A program made the position numbers and the translations under genes. A model generated the notes under the pieces. It had not been told where the DNA came from. It saw nothing but the letters and a program-made list of their open reading frames with translations, and made no database searches. From Aliiroseovarius sp. F47248L (GTDB lineage: Bacteria > Pseudomonadota > Alphaproteobacteria > Rhodobacterales > Rhodobacteraceae): 64,000 bases of DNA. Positions 10,061 through 17,300 of this stretch are shown here, in pieces. Numbering within the stretch: the first letter of the stretch is position 1; every line of letters starts with the position of its first letter. The DNA is taken from the NCBI RefSeq assembly GCF_023016085.1, contig NZ_JALKBF010000001.1:2356001-2420000 (forward strand), given 5' to 3'.

Positions 10061-10552
10061 ATGCCAAACAGCTTCACCATTTCAGACCTTGCGCTGGGAA
10101 GCGGACATCTGGGCATCTGCCCGCTTCCGGGGCGCTGGGGCAGATATTCTGATGACATTGCTACGATACGGAAATGGCGTCCATCGCTTGTTCTGTCCAT
10201 GACCACTGTCGACGAAATGGCCGCATATGGGGCATCCAGCCTTAAGGCTGATCTGACCGCAAGCAGCATCGCGTGGCATCACTTGCCCGTTCGCGACTTC
10301 GGCGCACCAGAAGCAGAGACAATCGTTCGTTGGACCGAGATATCATCCCTCGCACAGCAGGCTTTATCCCAAGGCGGCAAGGTGCTGGCCCATTGCAAGG
10401 GCGGTTGTGGACGCTCCGGCATGATTCTCTTGCGCCTGATGGTCGAAATGGGCGAAGCGCCTGACGATGCTCTTTCCCGCCTGCGCACGACACGCCCCTG
10501 CGCTGTCGAAACGGATGCACAGTTGCACTGGGCCAGCCTGCCGGCACGCTAA
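10061..10552 (+). CDS. Protein-tyrosine / dual-specificity phosphatase family protein
   Basis: 163 residues. The P-loop signature HCKGGCGRSG (Cys-x5-Arg) lies near residues 110-119. The aspartate in LPVRDFGAPE, about 35 residues earlier, is the likely general acid. This fits the small cytosolic dual-specificity/tyrosine phosphatase fold. The substrate cannot be read from the sequence. It is transcribed away from dnaX and converges on rsgA; a strong terminator hairpin lies at 10615-10638. Confidence 0.85.
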   Translation: MPNSFTISDLALGSGHLGICPLPGRWGRYSDDIATIRKWRPSLVLSMTTVDEMAAYGASSLKADLTASSIAWHHLPVRDFGAPEAETIVRWTEISSLAQQALSQGGKVLAHCKGGCGRSGMILLRLMVEMGEAPDDALSRLRTTRPCAVETDAQLHWASLPAR

Positions 10553-10569
10553 CCCCTCCTTCCGTCTGC

Positions 10570-10598
10570 TGTTTCTTCTGGTCGAAAATATCCTGGGG
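10570..10598 (-). repeat. Intergenic repeat, copy 1
   Basis: On the minus strand: CCCCAGGATATTTT, three variable bases, then CCAGAAGAAACA. It matches the copy at 32215-32243 at 27 of 29 positions. In both places a GGGGC/GCCCC hairpin precedes it in the same orientation, here the palindrome at 10615-10632. I recall similar A/T-centred elements as common downstream of genes in Rhodobacterales, but that memory is unverified. Confidence 0.6.
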
Positions 10599-10614
10599 TG
10601 AATGCGCGCATCGC

Positions 10615-10638
10615 AGAGGGGCTAGCCCCTCTTTTTTT
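10615..10638 (+). terminator. Rho-independent terminator after the phosphatase gene
   Basis: An 18-bp perfect palindrome (AGAGGGGC/GCCCCTCT arms) ends in seven T on the plus strand. It lies 62 bp after the phosphatase stop and just before the end of the convergent rsgA gene. Confidence 0.75.
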
Positions 10639-11665
10639 ACCGCCCCTTCCGCTTTCCCGCGCCTTTCGTGACCCCCTTCACCATCTTCGAGAACTTTCGC
10701 TCCCGTGCCCAGCTTTCTGCCAAGGTCTCGGTGTTCTTGGCCTCGCCTGCCCGAAGCTTACGCCACCGTTGCAACCGTTCCAGATCCAACTCTCCGGCCT
10801 CAATAGCCGCGCGGACGGCACAGCCCGGCTCAGTTTCGTGGGCGCAGTCCGAGAACCGACATTGCGTCTCCAACTCGGCCAGATCGTCAAAAACGCTGTC
10901 GATCCCCTCTCGCGTGTCCAGCAGGCGCAAGGCCCGCATCCCCGGCATGTCGATGATCCAGCCACCGTTCTGCATAGGGTGCATACTGCGCGCGGTCGTC
11001 ACATGTCGCCCTTTGGCATCATCCTCGCGAACGCCACCGGTCGCCGCATCGCCCCCAGTCAACCCATTTGTCAGGGTGGTTTTCCCCACACCCGATGACC
11101 CGATAAACGCCGCTGTCTGTGGCGGTTTGCACCACGCGGCCACAGCTTCGGCGGCATCAGGGTCACGCGCATTCACGGTCAGGATTGTCAGCATAGAGTC
11201 CAGCGCCTGCGCTTCGGATTCGTACTGGCGGGGATCATCGCACAAATCGGCTTTGGTCAGCACCAGCACGGGGTAACACCCAGCCTCGTGCGCAAGAGCC
11301 AGAAACCGTTCGATGCGGGCGATGTTGAAATCGTCGTTGCACGAGGTCACGATGAAAAGCGTGTCCACATTCGCCGCGATCAATTGTGTCTGTGCATCCG
11401 TTCCCGCCGCGCGTCGTTGCAGCAGAGACTTCCGCTCTAACACCTGCTGGATACGCATCTCGGGATCCGCAAGCACCCAGTCCCCGACCGCCAGTTCACC
11501 TGCGGCCAGTTTGGGTGAGGTCAGCGTTACCTCTCCTACGGCGCCCAGCGCGTTCATTTGGCTGCGATGGATTTCCGTAAGACGATAAGGCGTTAACCCA
11601 ACTGCATCATCACATTGGGATTGAAAATAGGAACACCATCCAAGGTCCGTCATTTGATATGTCAT
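10637..11665 (-). CDS. rsgA: Ribosome small subunit-dependent GTPase A
   Basis: 342 residues from the chosen ATG (MTYQMTDLGW). Circularly permuted GTPase acting in late 30S subunit maturation. An OB-fold lies at the N-terminus. The GTPase motifs come in permuted order: G4 LTKADL, then the P-loop GSSGVGKTTLTNGL, then G3 DMPGMRAL. The C-terminal zinc-binding segment CRFSDCAHETEPGCAV is complete. A start 30 bp upstream (11695) is also possible; neither ribosome site is strong. The C-terminus ends in a Lys/Arg-rich tail (KGAGKRKGR), common in RNA-binding proteins. Confidence 0.93.
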   Translation of the reverse strand: MTYQMTDLGWCSYFQSQCDDAVGLTPYRLTEIHRSQMNALGAVGEVTLTSPKLAAGELAVGDWVLADPEMRIQQVLERKSLLQRRAAGTDAQTQLIAANVDTLFIVTSCNDDFNIARIERFLALAHEAGCYPVLVLTKADLCDDPRQYESEAQALDSMLTILTVNARDPDAAEAVAAWCKPPQTAAFIGSSGVGKTTLTNGLTGGDAATGGVREDDAKGRHVTTARSMHPMQNGGWIIDMPGMRALRLLDTREGIDSVFDDLAELETQCRFSDCAHETEPGCAVRAAIEAGELDLERLQRWRKLRAGEAKNTETLAESWARERKFSKMVKGVTKGAGKRKGR

Positions 11666-11850
11666 TGGTTTGCCTGTTTCTGCATGGCATTTCACCCCGC
11701 GCGCAGTTGCGGCTTGGGATGTGCGTGCTCAGGCAGAAAGGCGATACACCCGCTTAGCAAATTCCTGCCCGAAGGGGGGTGACGTCAATCATGATATCCC
11801 TCCGTTCATTGGTCCGCGCTGGCGCAAACCATAATCAGTATCCCGGTTCG

Positions 11851-11899
11851 ACAAAAAAATGTTTTGCCTGTCGGTGTTTCAATTGTTTTGCAATTGAAA
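11851..11899 (-). terminator. Hairpin downstream of the SRP RNA
   Basis: Perfect 9-bp stem TTTCAATTG/CAATTGAAA with a 5-nt loop at 11877-11899. A run of seven T on the minus strand follows (11853-11859), about 17 nt after the stem. It probably ends the SRP RNA transcript, although the T run is further from the stem than usual. No gene is seen between here and rsgA. Confidence 0.5.
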
Positions 11900-11905
11900 G
11901 TAGGT

Positions 11906-11998
11906 GAGAGGCTGAACACGACCCAAGCGGGGCTCGTTGTGGCTGCTTCCTTCCGGACCTGACCAGATTGGCGAGGCGCCTGCCCGCGCCAACCTCTC
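11906..11998 (-). ncRNA. ffs: Bacterial small SRP RNA (4.5S RNA)
   Basis: About 93 nt. The apical domain contains the invariant stretch GGTCAGGTCCGGAAGGAAG followed by CAGCC, the Ffh-binding symmetric loop and GGAA tetraloop of 4.5S RNA. The ends pair: 5' GAGAGGUUG with 3' CAGCCUCUC, which sets the approximate boundaries. The RNA assembles with Ffh to target inner-membrane proteins to FtsY and SecYEG. A good promoter lies directly upstream, with its -10 about 7 bp before the predicted 5' end. Short reading frames crossing this stretch are chance. Confidence 0.95.
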
Positions 11999-12004
11999 GA
12001 CCCT

Positions 12005-12033
12005 CATATATGAGGCAGATTAGACCGATGCAA
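12005..12033 (-). promoter_or_regulatory. SRP RNA promoter
   Basis: On the minus strand TTGCAT, a 17-bp spacer and TATATG. The predicted transcription start falls near 11998, exactly at the base of the SRP RNA helix. It lies between the stop codon of the nucleotidase gene and the RNA, so the RNA can be made independently. Confidence 0.65.
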
Positions 12034-12036
12034 GCC

Positions 12037-13950
12037 TCAGAGTTCCATCTCGTAATGTGCAAACCCTTGGTGGTCACACATATCTACACAACGGATGGGC
12101 AACCAAGGATAGTGCACACGCGATTTGCAGGCCGCGGGCGACGACTTGAACCGGACACTGGCCCCGGCCACTTCGGCGAACCGCCAGATCGGGTCAGTTG
12201 AGATATCTACCAAGCCCGTCCGTAGCACAAAGCTTTTCAGTACATCGCGGATGGCGAAAGGGGGCATGACAACAACCCGATCCTTGGGGACAGCCGGATA
12301 ACCGCCGCCTCCGCAGACGCGAAAATCGCTGGTTGCCAGCAGAAACTCATCCGCGTCCTGAACCCGCCGCCCCTTGTGCTTCAGATCGACGATGCGTCGA
12401 CCGCTTAACCCAGATGCAGCCCCGTCTGGCGTGAAACGAGCGGGTTGGCTTAGATCTATCTGATACGTTAACCCCAACACAGACTCGAGCAGATAGCCCG
12501 GCGTTCCATCGTCTTTCAACGGAACAGCCCGCTCCCCCGGCAACACCCGATTGAACAGGCTCGCGGATCGCTCAAGCCAGCTATACAGATAGGCGCCAGT
12601 TGCACGGATCAATGTCAGTTCATTCGGGAACACATACAGGTCGGACAAGCACCGCAGTGTCATCTGTCCTGCACGCACATTGGAATAGTAATTCGGCCCG
12701 GCCAATCCCCCAGACTTGAACGGCGCGCTGGAGGCAAGAACGGGTAGATCCCAACCCAGATTATCTGCCTGATACTGTGTGGCGTGGGCGATCATCGCCT
12801 CTTGCACAAGACGTGTCGCGTGATCACCCCCAGCCAGCGCAAAGAAGTTGTCGAGATCTTTTGCACAACGGGCAATCGGCGTGCGCATATGACCAAGTGT
12901 GCTTTCATGCAGTTTCTGAACCCAGTTCGGAAATTGCTTAGGCGCCTTGGGCACCGCGCATATATCCCGCACGCCCTTGACCTTTCTTAACGCGGCTTGA
13001 CCTGCTGCGACGGACCACCGGTCGCCATCATGGACCAGATCAAGGTCAATCACCCCAAGATGCGACCCCCAGAAGCCCGGCACGATGGTTGGCACATTGT
13101 TCAGATGCTCGCTTAGCCCGTCTGACCCGACGGGAAAGGTACCTTGCTCGGGAAAGACCTGATGGGAATGACCGCCGACAATCGCATCAATTCCCGCCAC
13201 ACGCGACAAAGGAAGTAACGCGTTTTCCATCCCTTCGACATATGTTTCGTCACCCAGTCCGGAATGCGCCAAAGCTACAATGATGACCGCCCCACGCGCT
13301 TTAAGATAGGGCACAAAGGCCTGAGCAGTTTGGATAATATCGCGTGTCTGTGGCGCTGCGCCCGAATTGTGCCCAAGTTTCAGTGACCCTGGAGGAAGAA
13401 ACCCGATTACACCGATGCGGATCGCGCGCTCCATGCCCGTTGAATCGATAATCTTTCGGTTCAGAATGGTGAAGGGCGGAATAAGCGTGGCATCCTGCAA
13501 AGGCGTTGCCGCCCGCCGAACGATTGTGTTGGCGGACACAATGGGAAACTCTGCTTGTTCGATGGCGTCAAACAGAACTTCGATCCCGCGATCGAAGTCG
13601 TGATTGCCCAACGTCGCTGCGTCATATCCCAAATGATCCATGGCGGCGATCATGGGATGCACCGAGGGAACGTCCGCCCCACCTGCCACACGATACTGTT
13701 CGACAACTAGATCACCCATTGCAGTGCCATGCAGGAAGTCCCCGTTGTCGACTAAGATCGTATTCGGTTCTTCGGCGCGCGCATCCGCAATCAGATCAGC
13801 TGTATTTGTCAAACCCCAACCATCCACCGGCCTGTCAGCCAGATAGTCATAAGGCAGGATGTGCATATGCAAATCGGTCGTTGCAAGAATGCGCAACCGG
13901 GCGCGGATCGTCTCCTCGCAGCCTGAAATCTGCTCAACAAGCGTCGACAC
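12037..13950 (-). CDS. 2',3'-cyclic-nucleotide 2'-phosphodiesterase/3'-nucleotidase-like protein
   Basis: 637 residues. Metallophosphatase of the 5'-nucleotidase/CpdB family. Metal-binding blocks are LRILATTDLHMH, DNGDFLHGTAMGD, LGNHDFDRG and GGHSHQVFP; the C-terminal substrate-binding domain includes RATGAYLYSWLERS and ends near the FRVCGGGGYPA loop. CpdB homologues are normally periplasmic, but this N-terminus (VSTLVEQISGCEETIRARL) has no hydrophobic signal and a TGA stop closes the frame upstream. The GTG at 13950 lies about 7 nt after AGGAGG; a TTG at 13953 is also possible. Substrate choice between nucleotides and cyclic nucleotides is inferred from the family. Confidence 0.85.
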   Translation of the reverse strand: MSTLVEQISGCEETIRARLRILATTDLHMHILPYDYLADRPVDGWGLTNTADLIADARAEEPNTILVDNGDFLHGTAMGDLVVEQYRVAGGADVPSVHPMIAAMDHLGYDAATLGNHDFDRGIEVLFDAIEQAEFPIVSANTIVRRAATPLQDATLIPPFTILNRKIIDSTGMERAIRIGVIGFLPPGSLKLGHNSGAAPQTRDIIQTAQAFVPYLKARGAVIIVALAHSGLGDETYVEGMENALLPLSRVAGIDAIVGGHSHQVFPEQGTFPVGSDGLSEHLNNVPTIVPGFWGSHLGVIDLDLVHDGDRWSVAAGQAALRKVKGVRDICAVPKAPKQFPNWVQKLHESTLGHMRTPIARCAKDLDNFFALAGGDHATRLVQEAMIAHATQYQADNLGWDLPVLASSAPFKSGGLAGPNYYSNVRAGQMTLRCLSDLYVFPNELTLIRATGAYLYSWLERSASLFNRVLPGERAVPLKDDGTPGYLLESVLGLTYQIDLSQPARFTPDGAASGLSGRRIVDLKHKGRRVQDADEFLLATSDFRVCGGGGYPAVPKDRVVVMPPFAIRDVLKSFVLRTGLVDISTDPIWRFAEVAGASVRFKSSPAACKSRVHYPWLPIRCVDMCDHQGFAHYEMEL

Positions 13951-14042
13951 CAATGTCCCTCCTGCCCGTCTAGGGATGTTCCCTTTGGGAAACTCTTTCG
14001 TTCATTGAAAAACATTCAAGAGTAATTTGAAAGAACTCATTT

Positions 14043-14118
14043 GCAACTTTAACGTGCTTAATCGCAACTTCAATAATGCGGGTGTTAAATTGTTGACGTC
14101 CTGTTAGCGTGCCCTAAC
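14043..14118 (+). promoter_or_regulatory. nudC upstream region with direct and inverted repeats
   Basis: An A/T-rich 193-bp space separates the divergent nucleotidase and nudC genes. It holds a direct repeat GCAACTT (14043-14049 and 14064-14070, 21 bp apart, two helical turns). A TTGACG -35-like box (14093-14098) has a TAACGC -10-like box 16 bp on. An inverted repeat GTTAG-6 bp-CTAAC (14103-14118) overlaps that promoter. A regulator binding here is plausible but unidentified. Confidence 0.35.
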
Positions 14119-14143
14119 GCAACACGACACGTTTGAGGTAAGT

Positions 14144-15109
14144 ATGAAAATTGCCGAACAGGTTACTTTCGGCACCGGACTTCTGGACCGTGCTACGGAA
14201 TTGCGCACCGACAGCTCTGAACTGCTTCGTCTGACCCAGATCGCACGCATCCTTCCCATCTGGCGCGGAAAACCATTATTCGAACGCGGACTGGAACATC
14301 ACCTCACACTGGCTTTTTTAGAACTGGACCACCCGCAACTGCGATCGCGGCAAGATCGGTTGGTATTTCTCGGCCGTGACGAAAGTGGCCCGATATTTGC
14401 CGTAGATGTCTCGGACTGGGTCGCCGAAGGGGATATCCCTGATCCCAGTGCCTTCGTTGATCAAACATGGCAACACTTCCCCGACACGCCCGACACCCAG
14501 GGATTTGCTGAACTTCGCGGTGTCATGGCACAACTGACACCGCTGGAGGCAGAGATCGCCGCAACCGGCCGCAGTATATTGGAATGGCACCGCATCCATG
14601 GGTTCTGCGCCAACTGCGGGAATAAAAGTGATCCTGTGCTGGGTGGCTGGCAACGGGATTGCCCGACCTGTGCTCGGCCACATTTTCCGCGCACCGATCC
14701 CGTGGTCATCATGCTGATCACGCATTGCAACGCAGTTCTGGTTGGTCGCAATGCCCTGTGGCCAGATGGTATGTTTTCACTGTTGGCCGGGTTTATGGAG
14801 CCGGGGGAAACCATCGAAGCTGCGACCCGCCGCGAGGTATTTGAAGAAACCGGCGTGCGTATCGGCATAGTCAACTATCTGGCATCCCAACCCTGGCCTT
14901 TTCCATCATCGCTGATGATCGGAACTCATGGGTTGGCAACCACAACAGACATCACGCTCGACCCCACCGAGTTGGAAGAAGCAGTATGGGTCAGCCGAGA
15001 AGAAATGCTGGAGGTGTTCGCCGGGCATAACCCTGATATGTTGCCTGCCAGAAAGGGATCAATCGCGCATTTTCTACTGTCAAACTGGCTTGCAGACCGG
15101 CTTGAATAA
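14144..15109 (+). CDS. nudC: NAD(H) pyrophosphatase / NAD-RNA decapping Nudix hydrolase
   Basis: 321 residues. Cleaves NADH to NMNH and AMP and in E. coli also removes NAD caps from RNA. The C4 zinc ribbon CANC...CPTC (about 155-176) precedes the Nudix box GFMEPGETIEAATRREVFEE (about 216-235). The NudC-specific SQPWPFPSS motif follows at about 247, which separates it from other Nudix enzymes. The N-terminal domain is less conserved, as is usual. The start has a GAGGTAAGT ribosome site. A SRPBCC gene follows after 45 bp. Confidence 0.95.
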   Translation: MKIAEQVTFGTGLLDRATELRTDSSELLRLTQIARILPIWRGKPLFERGLEHHLTLAFLELDHPQLRSRQDRLVFLGRDESGPIFAVDVSDWVAEGDIPDPSAFVDQTWQHFPDTPDTQGFAELRGVMAQLTPLEAEIAATGRSILEWHRIHGFCANCGNKSDPVLGGWQRDCPTCARPHFPRTDPVVIMLITHCNAVLVGRNALWPDGMFSLLAGFMEPGETIEAATRREVFEETGVRIGIVNYLASQPWPFPSSLMIGTHGLATTTDITLDPTELEEAVWVSREEMLEVFAGHNPDMLPARKGSIAHFLLSNWLADRLE

Positions 15110-15154
15110 GACCACAACCGGCCCGACAGCATCCGAAACAAAAAGAGACCCCGT

Positions 15155-15634
15155 ATGAAGTTCAAGACCCGCGAAGACATAGAGGCCACACTGGAGCAGG
15201 TGTTCGAAGCTGTGTCAGATTTCGATGGGATCGAGCGGGCCGCTATGCGTCGCGGAGCCGAAGTCACGCGCACCGACAACCTTACTTCACCGGGTCAGGG
15301 CATGACATGGCATGCGTCATTCCCGTTTCGCAATCGCACCCGCACTGCGGACATGTTGTTGAAAACCTACGAAGCCCCGCATCAGATCGAACTGTTTTCG
15401 AAAGTCTCGGGGATCGAGGCAACGGTCGAGGTGGAGCTTATGTCGCTGTCACGCAATCGTACGCGCATGACAATGAGCATCGACATGCGACCCAAGACCA
15501 TTCCCGCGCGACTGCTTTTGCAATCCATGAAGCTGGCACGCGCGTCTTTAGTGAAACGCTATCGCAAGCGAGTGGCGAACTATGCGCAGTCCATCGAGAG
15601 CCGATATCGCACCACAGTTCATCCGATTCGCTGA
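15155..15634 (+). CDS. SRPBCC-fold protein
   Basis: 159 residues, possibly cotranscribed with nudC. The N-terminus MKFKTREDIEATLEQVFEAVSDF is the start typical of SRPBCC/polyketide-cyclase-like proteins (first strand, then a helix over the cavity), and alternating beta strands continue to a basic C-terminal helix (ASLVKRYRKRVANYAQSI). No signal peptide. These proteins bind hydrophobic ligands; neither ligand nor role can be read here. Confidence 0.75.
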   Translation: MKFKTREDIEATLEQVFEAVSDFDGIERAAMRRGAEVTRTDNLTSPGQGMTWHASFPFRNRTRTADMLLKTYEAPHQIELFSKVSGIEATVEVELMSLSRNRTRMTMSIDMRPKTIPARLLLQSMKLARASLVKRYRKRVANYAQSIESRYRTTVHPIR

Positions 15635-15644
15635 TCGGTTTTGA

Positions 15645-16478
15645 TCAATCGCGGGCCGGATCGCGCGGATAGACCCCCAGAATTTCAAGCGTCGAAGTGA
15701 AATAAGCCAGTTCTTCCAGCGCAAGCTGAACCGGACGATCTTCCGGATGGCCCTCAATATCGGCATAAAAACGGGTCGCCGTAAACGATCCGTCCACCAT
15801 ATAGCTTTCCAGCTTGGTCATGTTCACGCCATTGGTCGCAAACCCGCCCATTGCCTTGTAAAGGGCGGCAGGGATGTTGCGCACTTCGAACACAAAGGTC
15901 GTCATCATGCCATGATCGCCACGACGCGAAAGATCGGCCTCGCGCCCCATGATCACAAAGCGCGTCGTGTTGTGGCCATGGTCTTCCACGTCCTCGGCCA
16001 GCACATCCAGCCCATAAATCTCGGCGGCCAGGGCCGAGGCGAGCACGCCTTCACCTTGCGCCTTTGTCTGGGCGAGCGTCGCTGCCGCACCGGCACTATC
16101 CGCCGCAGAAACCCCGCGAATACCATGGCTTTTCAAAAAAGCCGCCGATTGCGGGATCAGCACCATATGGGCACGGACTGTCTTGATGTCATCCACCTTT
16201 GCCCCCGGAAGGCCCAATAAGCTGATACGCACACGCACGAAAGCTTCATCCAGAATGTGAAGCCCACTTTCGGGTAGCAGACGGTGAATGTCAGCGACCC
16301 GGCCATAGGTCGTATTCTCGATGGGCAACATTGCCTGTTCGGCAGCGCCACCGCGTACAGCCGCGATCACCTCTTCAAAGGATTCGCAGGGCATTGGCTC
16401 AAGATCAGGACGGGCTGCAATACAGGCTTCGTGCGAATACGCGCCAGGCTCCCCCTGAAAGGCGATACGGCTGGTCAT
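15645..16478 (-). CDS. pheA: Prephenate dehydratase
   Basis: 277 residues, a monofunctional enzyme converting prephenate to phenylpyruvate in phenylalanine synthesis. It starts MTSRIAFQGEPGAYSHEAC. The catalytic-domain motif NTTRFVIMG (Thr-Arg-Phe) and a C-terminal ACT domain with KLESYMVDGSFTATRFYADI (Phe feedback site) are present. The ATG at 16478 is chosen because it gives the family N-terminus; the open frame runs further upstream but enters the divergent cytochrome gene. Homologues are often followed or preceded by the same cytochrome gene in this order. Confidence 0.96.
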   Translation of the reverse strand: MTSRIAFQGEPGAYSHEACIAARPDLEPMPCESFEEVIAAVRGGAAEQAMLPIENTTYGRVADIHRLLPESGLHILDEAFVRVRISLLGLPGAKVDDIKTVRAHMVLIPQSAAFLKSHGIRGVSAADSAGAAATLAQTKAQGEGVLASALAAEIYGLDVLAEDVEDHGHNTTRFVIMGREADLSRRGDHGMMTTFVFEVRNIPAALYKAMGGFATNGVNMTKLESYMVDGSFTATRFYADIEGHPEDRPVQLALEELAYFTSTLEILGVYPRDPARD

Positions 16479-16598
16479 TTCGCAGTCCCCTTTTTGCCGG
16501 TTAGCGTTAAAGTGCAACACGTCGCGCCTCATATCGCTTGAAACATGGCAATGGAAGCGGCTAGAAGGCTTTTGACTTTGGATGAGACGGAACGCGAC

Positions 16599-17132
16599 AT
16601 GTTCGACACAATGACAATGACGAAAGCCGGGGCCGCTGTAATCGGCGCCCTCCTGTTCTTCCTGCTGGGCTCTTGGGCGGCAGACGGACTGTATTCGACC
16701 GGTGCCGGTGGCCACGGTGGCGAAGACGGTCATACTGAAACCGGCTATATGATCGCGACCGACACGGATGGCGGCGAGGCTGAAGTGGAAGAAGAGGCCG
16801 TGCCGTTCGCCGACCTGTTGGCTGCAGCCGACCCCGCCAAGGGCGAAAAGGTCTGGGGCAAATGCCGCGCCTGTCACAAGCTGGAAGATGGCGCCAATGG
16901 TACCGGGCCGCACCTCTATGGTGTTGTCGGCCGTGAAGTGGCCAGTGTCGGTGGCTTCAATTACTCCGATGCGTTGGCTGGACATGGCGGAAGCTGGGGA
17001 CCGGACGAGCTAAACGAATGGCTGGCCAATCCCAAAGCTTATGCACCTGGCAACAAGATGACATATGCCGGTTTGAAGAAAGTCGAAGATCGGGCTGACC
17101 TGATTGCCTATCTTCAAACCATTGGCGGCTAG
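16599..17132 (+). CDS. Membrane-anchored c-type cytochrome (cytochrome cy-like)
   Basis: 177 residues. One N-terminal membrane helix (AGAAVIGALLFFLLGSWAA, about 10-28) appears to be an uncleaved anchor. An acidic flexible linker (about 35-75) follows, then a class I cytochrome c domain with heme site CRACH (about 90-94) and a Met ligand in NKMTYAG (about 153). This is the layout of cytochrome cy/CycM, which carries electrons from the bc1 complex to cbb3 or aa3 oxidase at the membrane. The gene is divergent from pheA. A start 54 bp upstream is possible but would put charged residues ahead of the anchor. A terminator follows at 17156. Confidence 0.9.
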   Translation: MFDTMTMTKAGAAVIGALLFFLLGSWAADGLYSTGAGGHGGEDGHTETGYMIATDTDGGEAEVEEEAVPFADLLAAADPAKGEKVWGKCRACHKLEDGANGTGPHLYGVVGREVASVGGFNYSDALAGHGGSWGPDELNEWLANPKAYAPGNKMTYAGLKKVEDRADLIAYLQTIGG

Positions 17133-17155
17133 ACGCTGACAAATTCAAAATTTCT

Positions 17156-17190
17156 GGGCCGCTCCTTATCTGGGGCGGCCCTTTTTCTTT
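17156..17190 (+). terminator. Terminator after the cytochrome gene
   Basis: Stem GGGCCGC/GCGGCCC (17156-17162 with 17175-17181) followed by TTTTTCTTT, 24 bp after the cytochrome stop. A clear Rho-independent terminator that separates this gene from the yej operon. Confidence 0.85.
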
Positions 17191-17300
17191 GCGATTTCAC
17201 CTGATCTCGGCCAGATCACCAAATCGCGCCTTGCAGTTTATCAGGCAGCCCCATTAGCTTACAAAAAACGATTTTCGTCGATCCGCTGAAGGAGTCCCAG

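Noticed and set aside
11835..12077. 80-residue frame on the minus strand
   Set aside because: It crosses the SRP RNA gene and its promoter; the conserved RNA explains the sequence.
14043..14070. TTAA-N5-TTAA as a CtrA site
   Set aside because: The CtrA spacing is seven bases; here it is five.
15641..15650. TTGATCAA as a possible FNR half-palindrome
   Set aside because: It has no spacer and sits between two gene ends, where it could not control a promoter.
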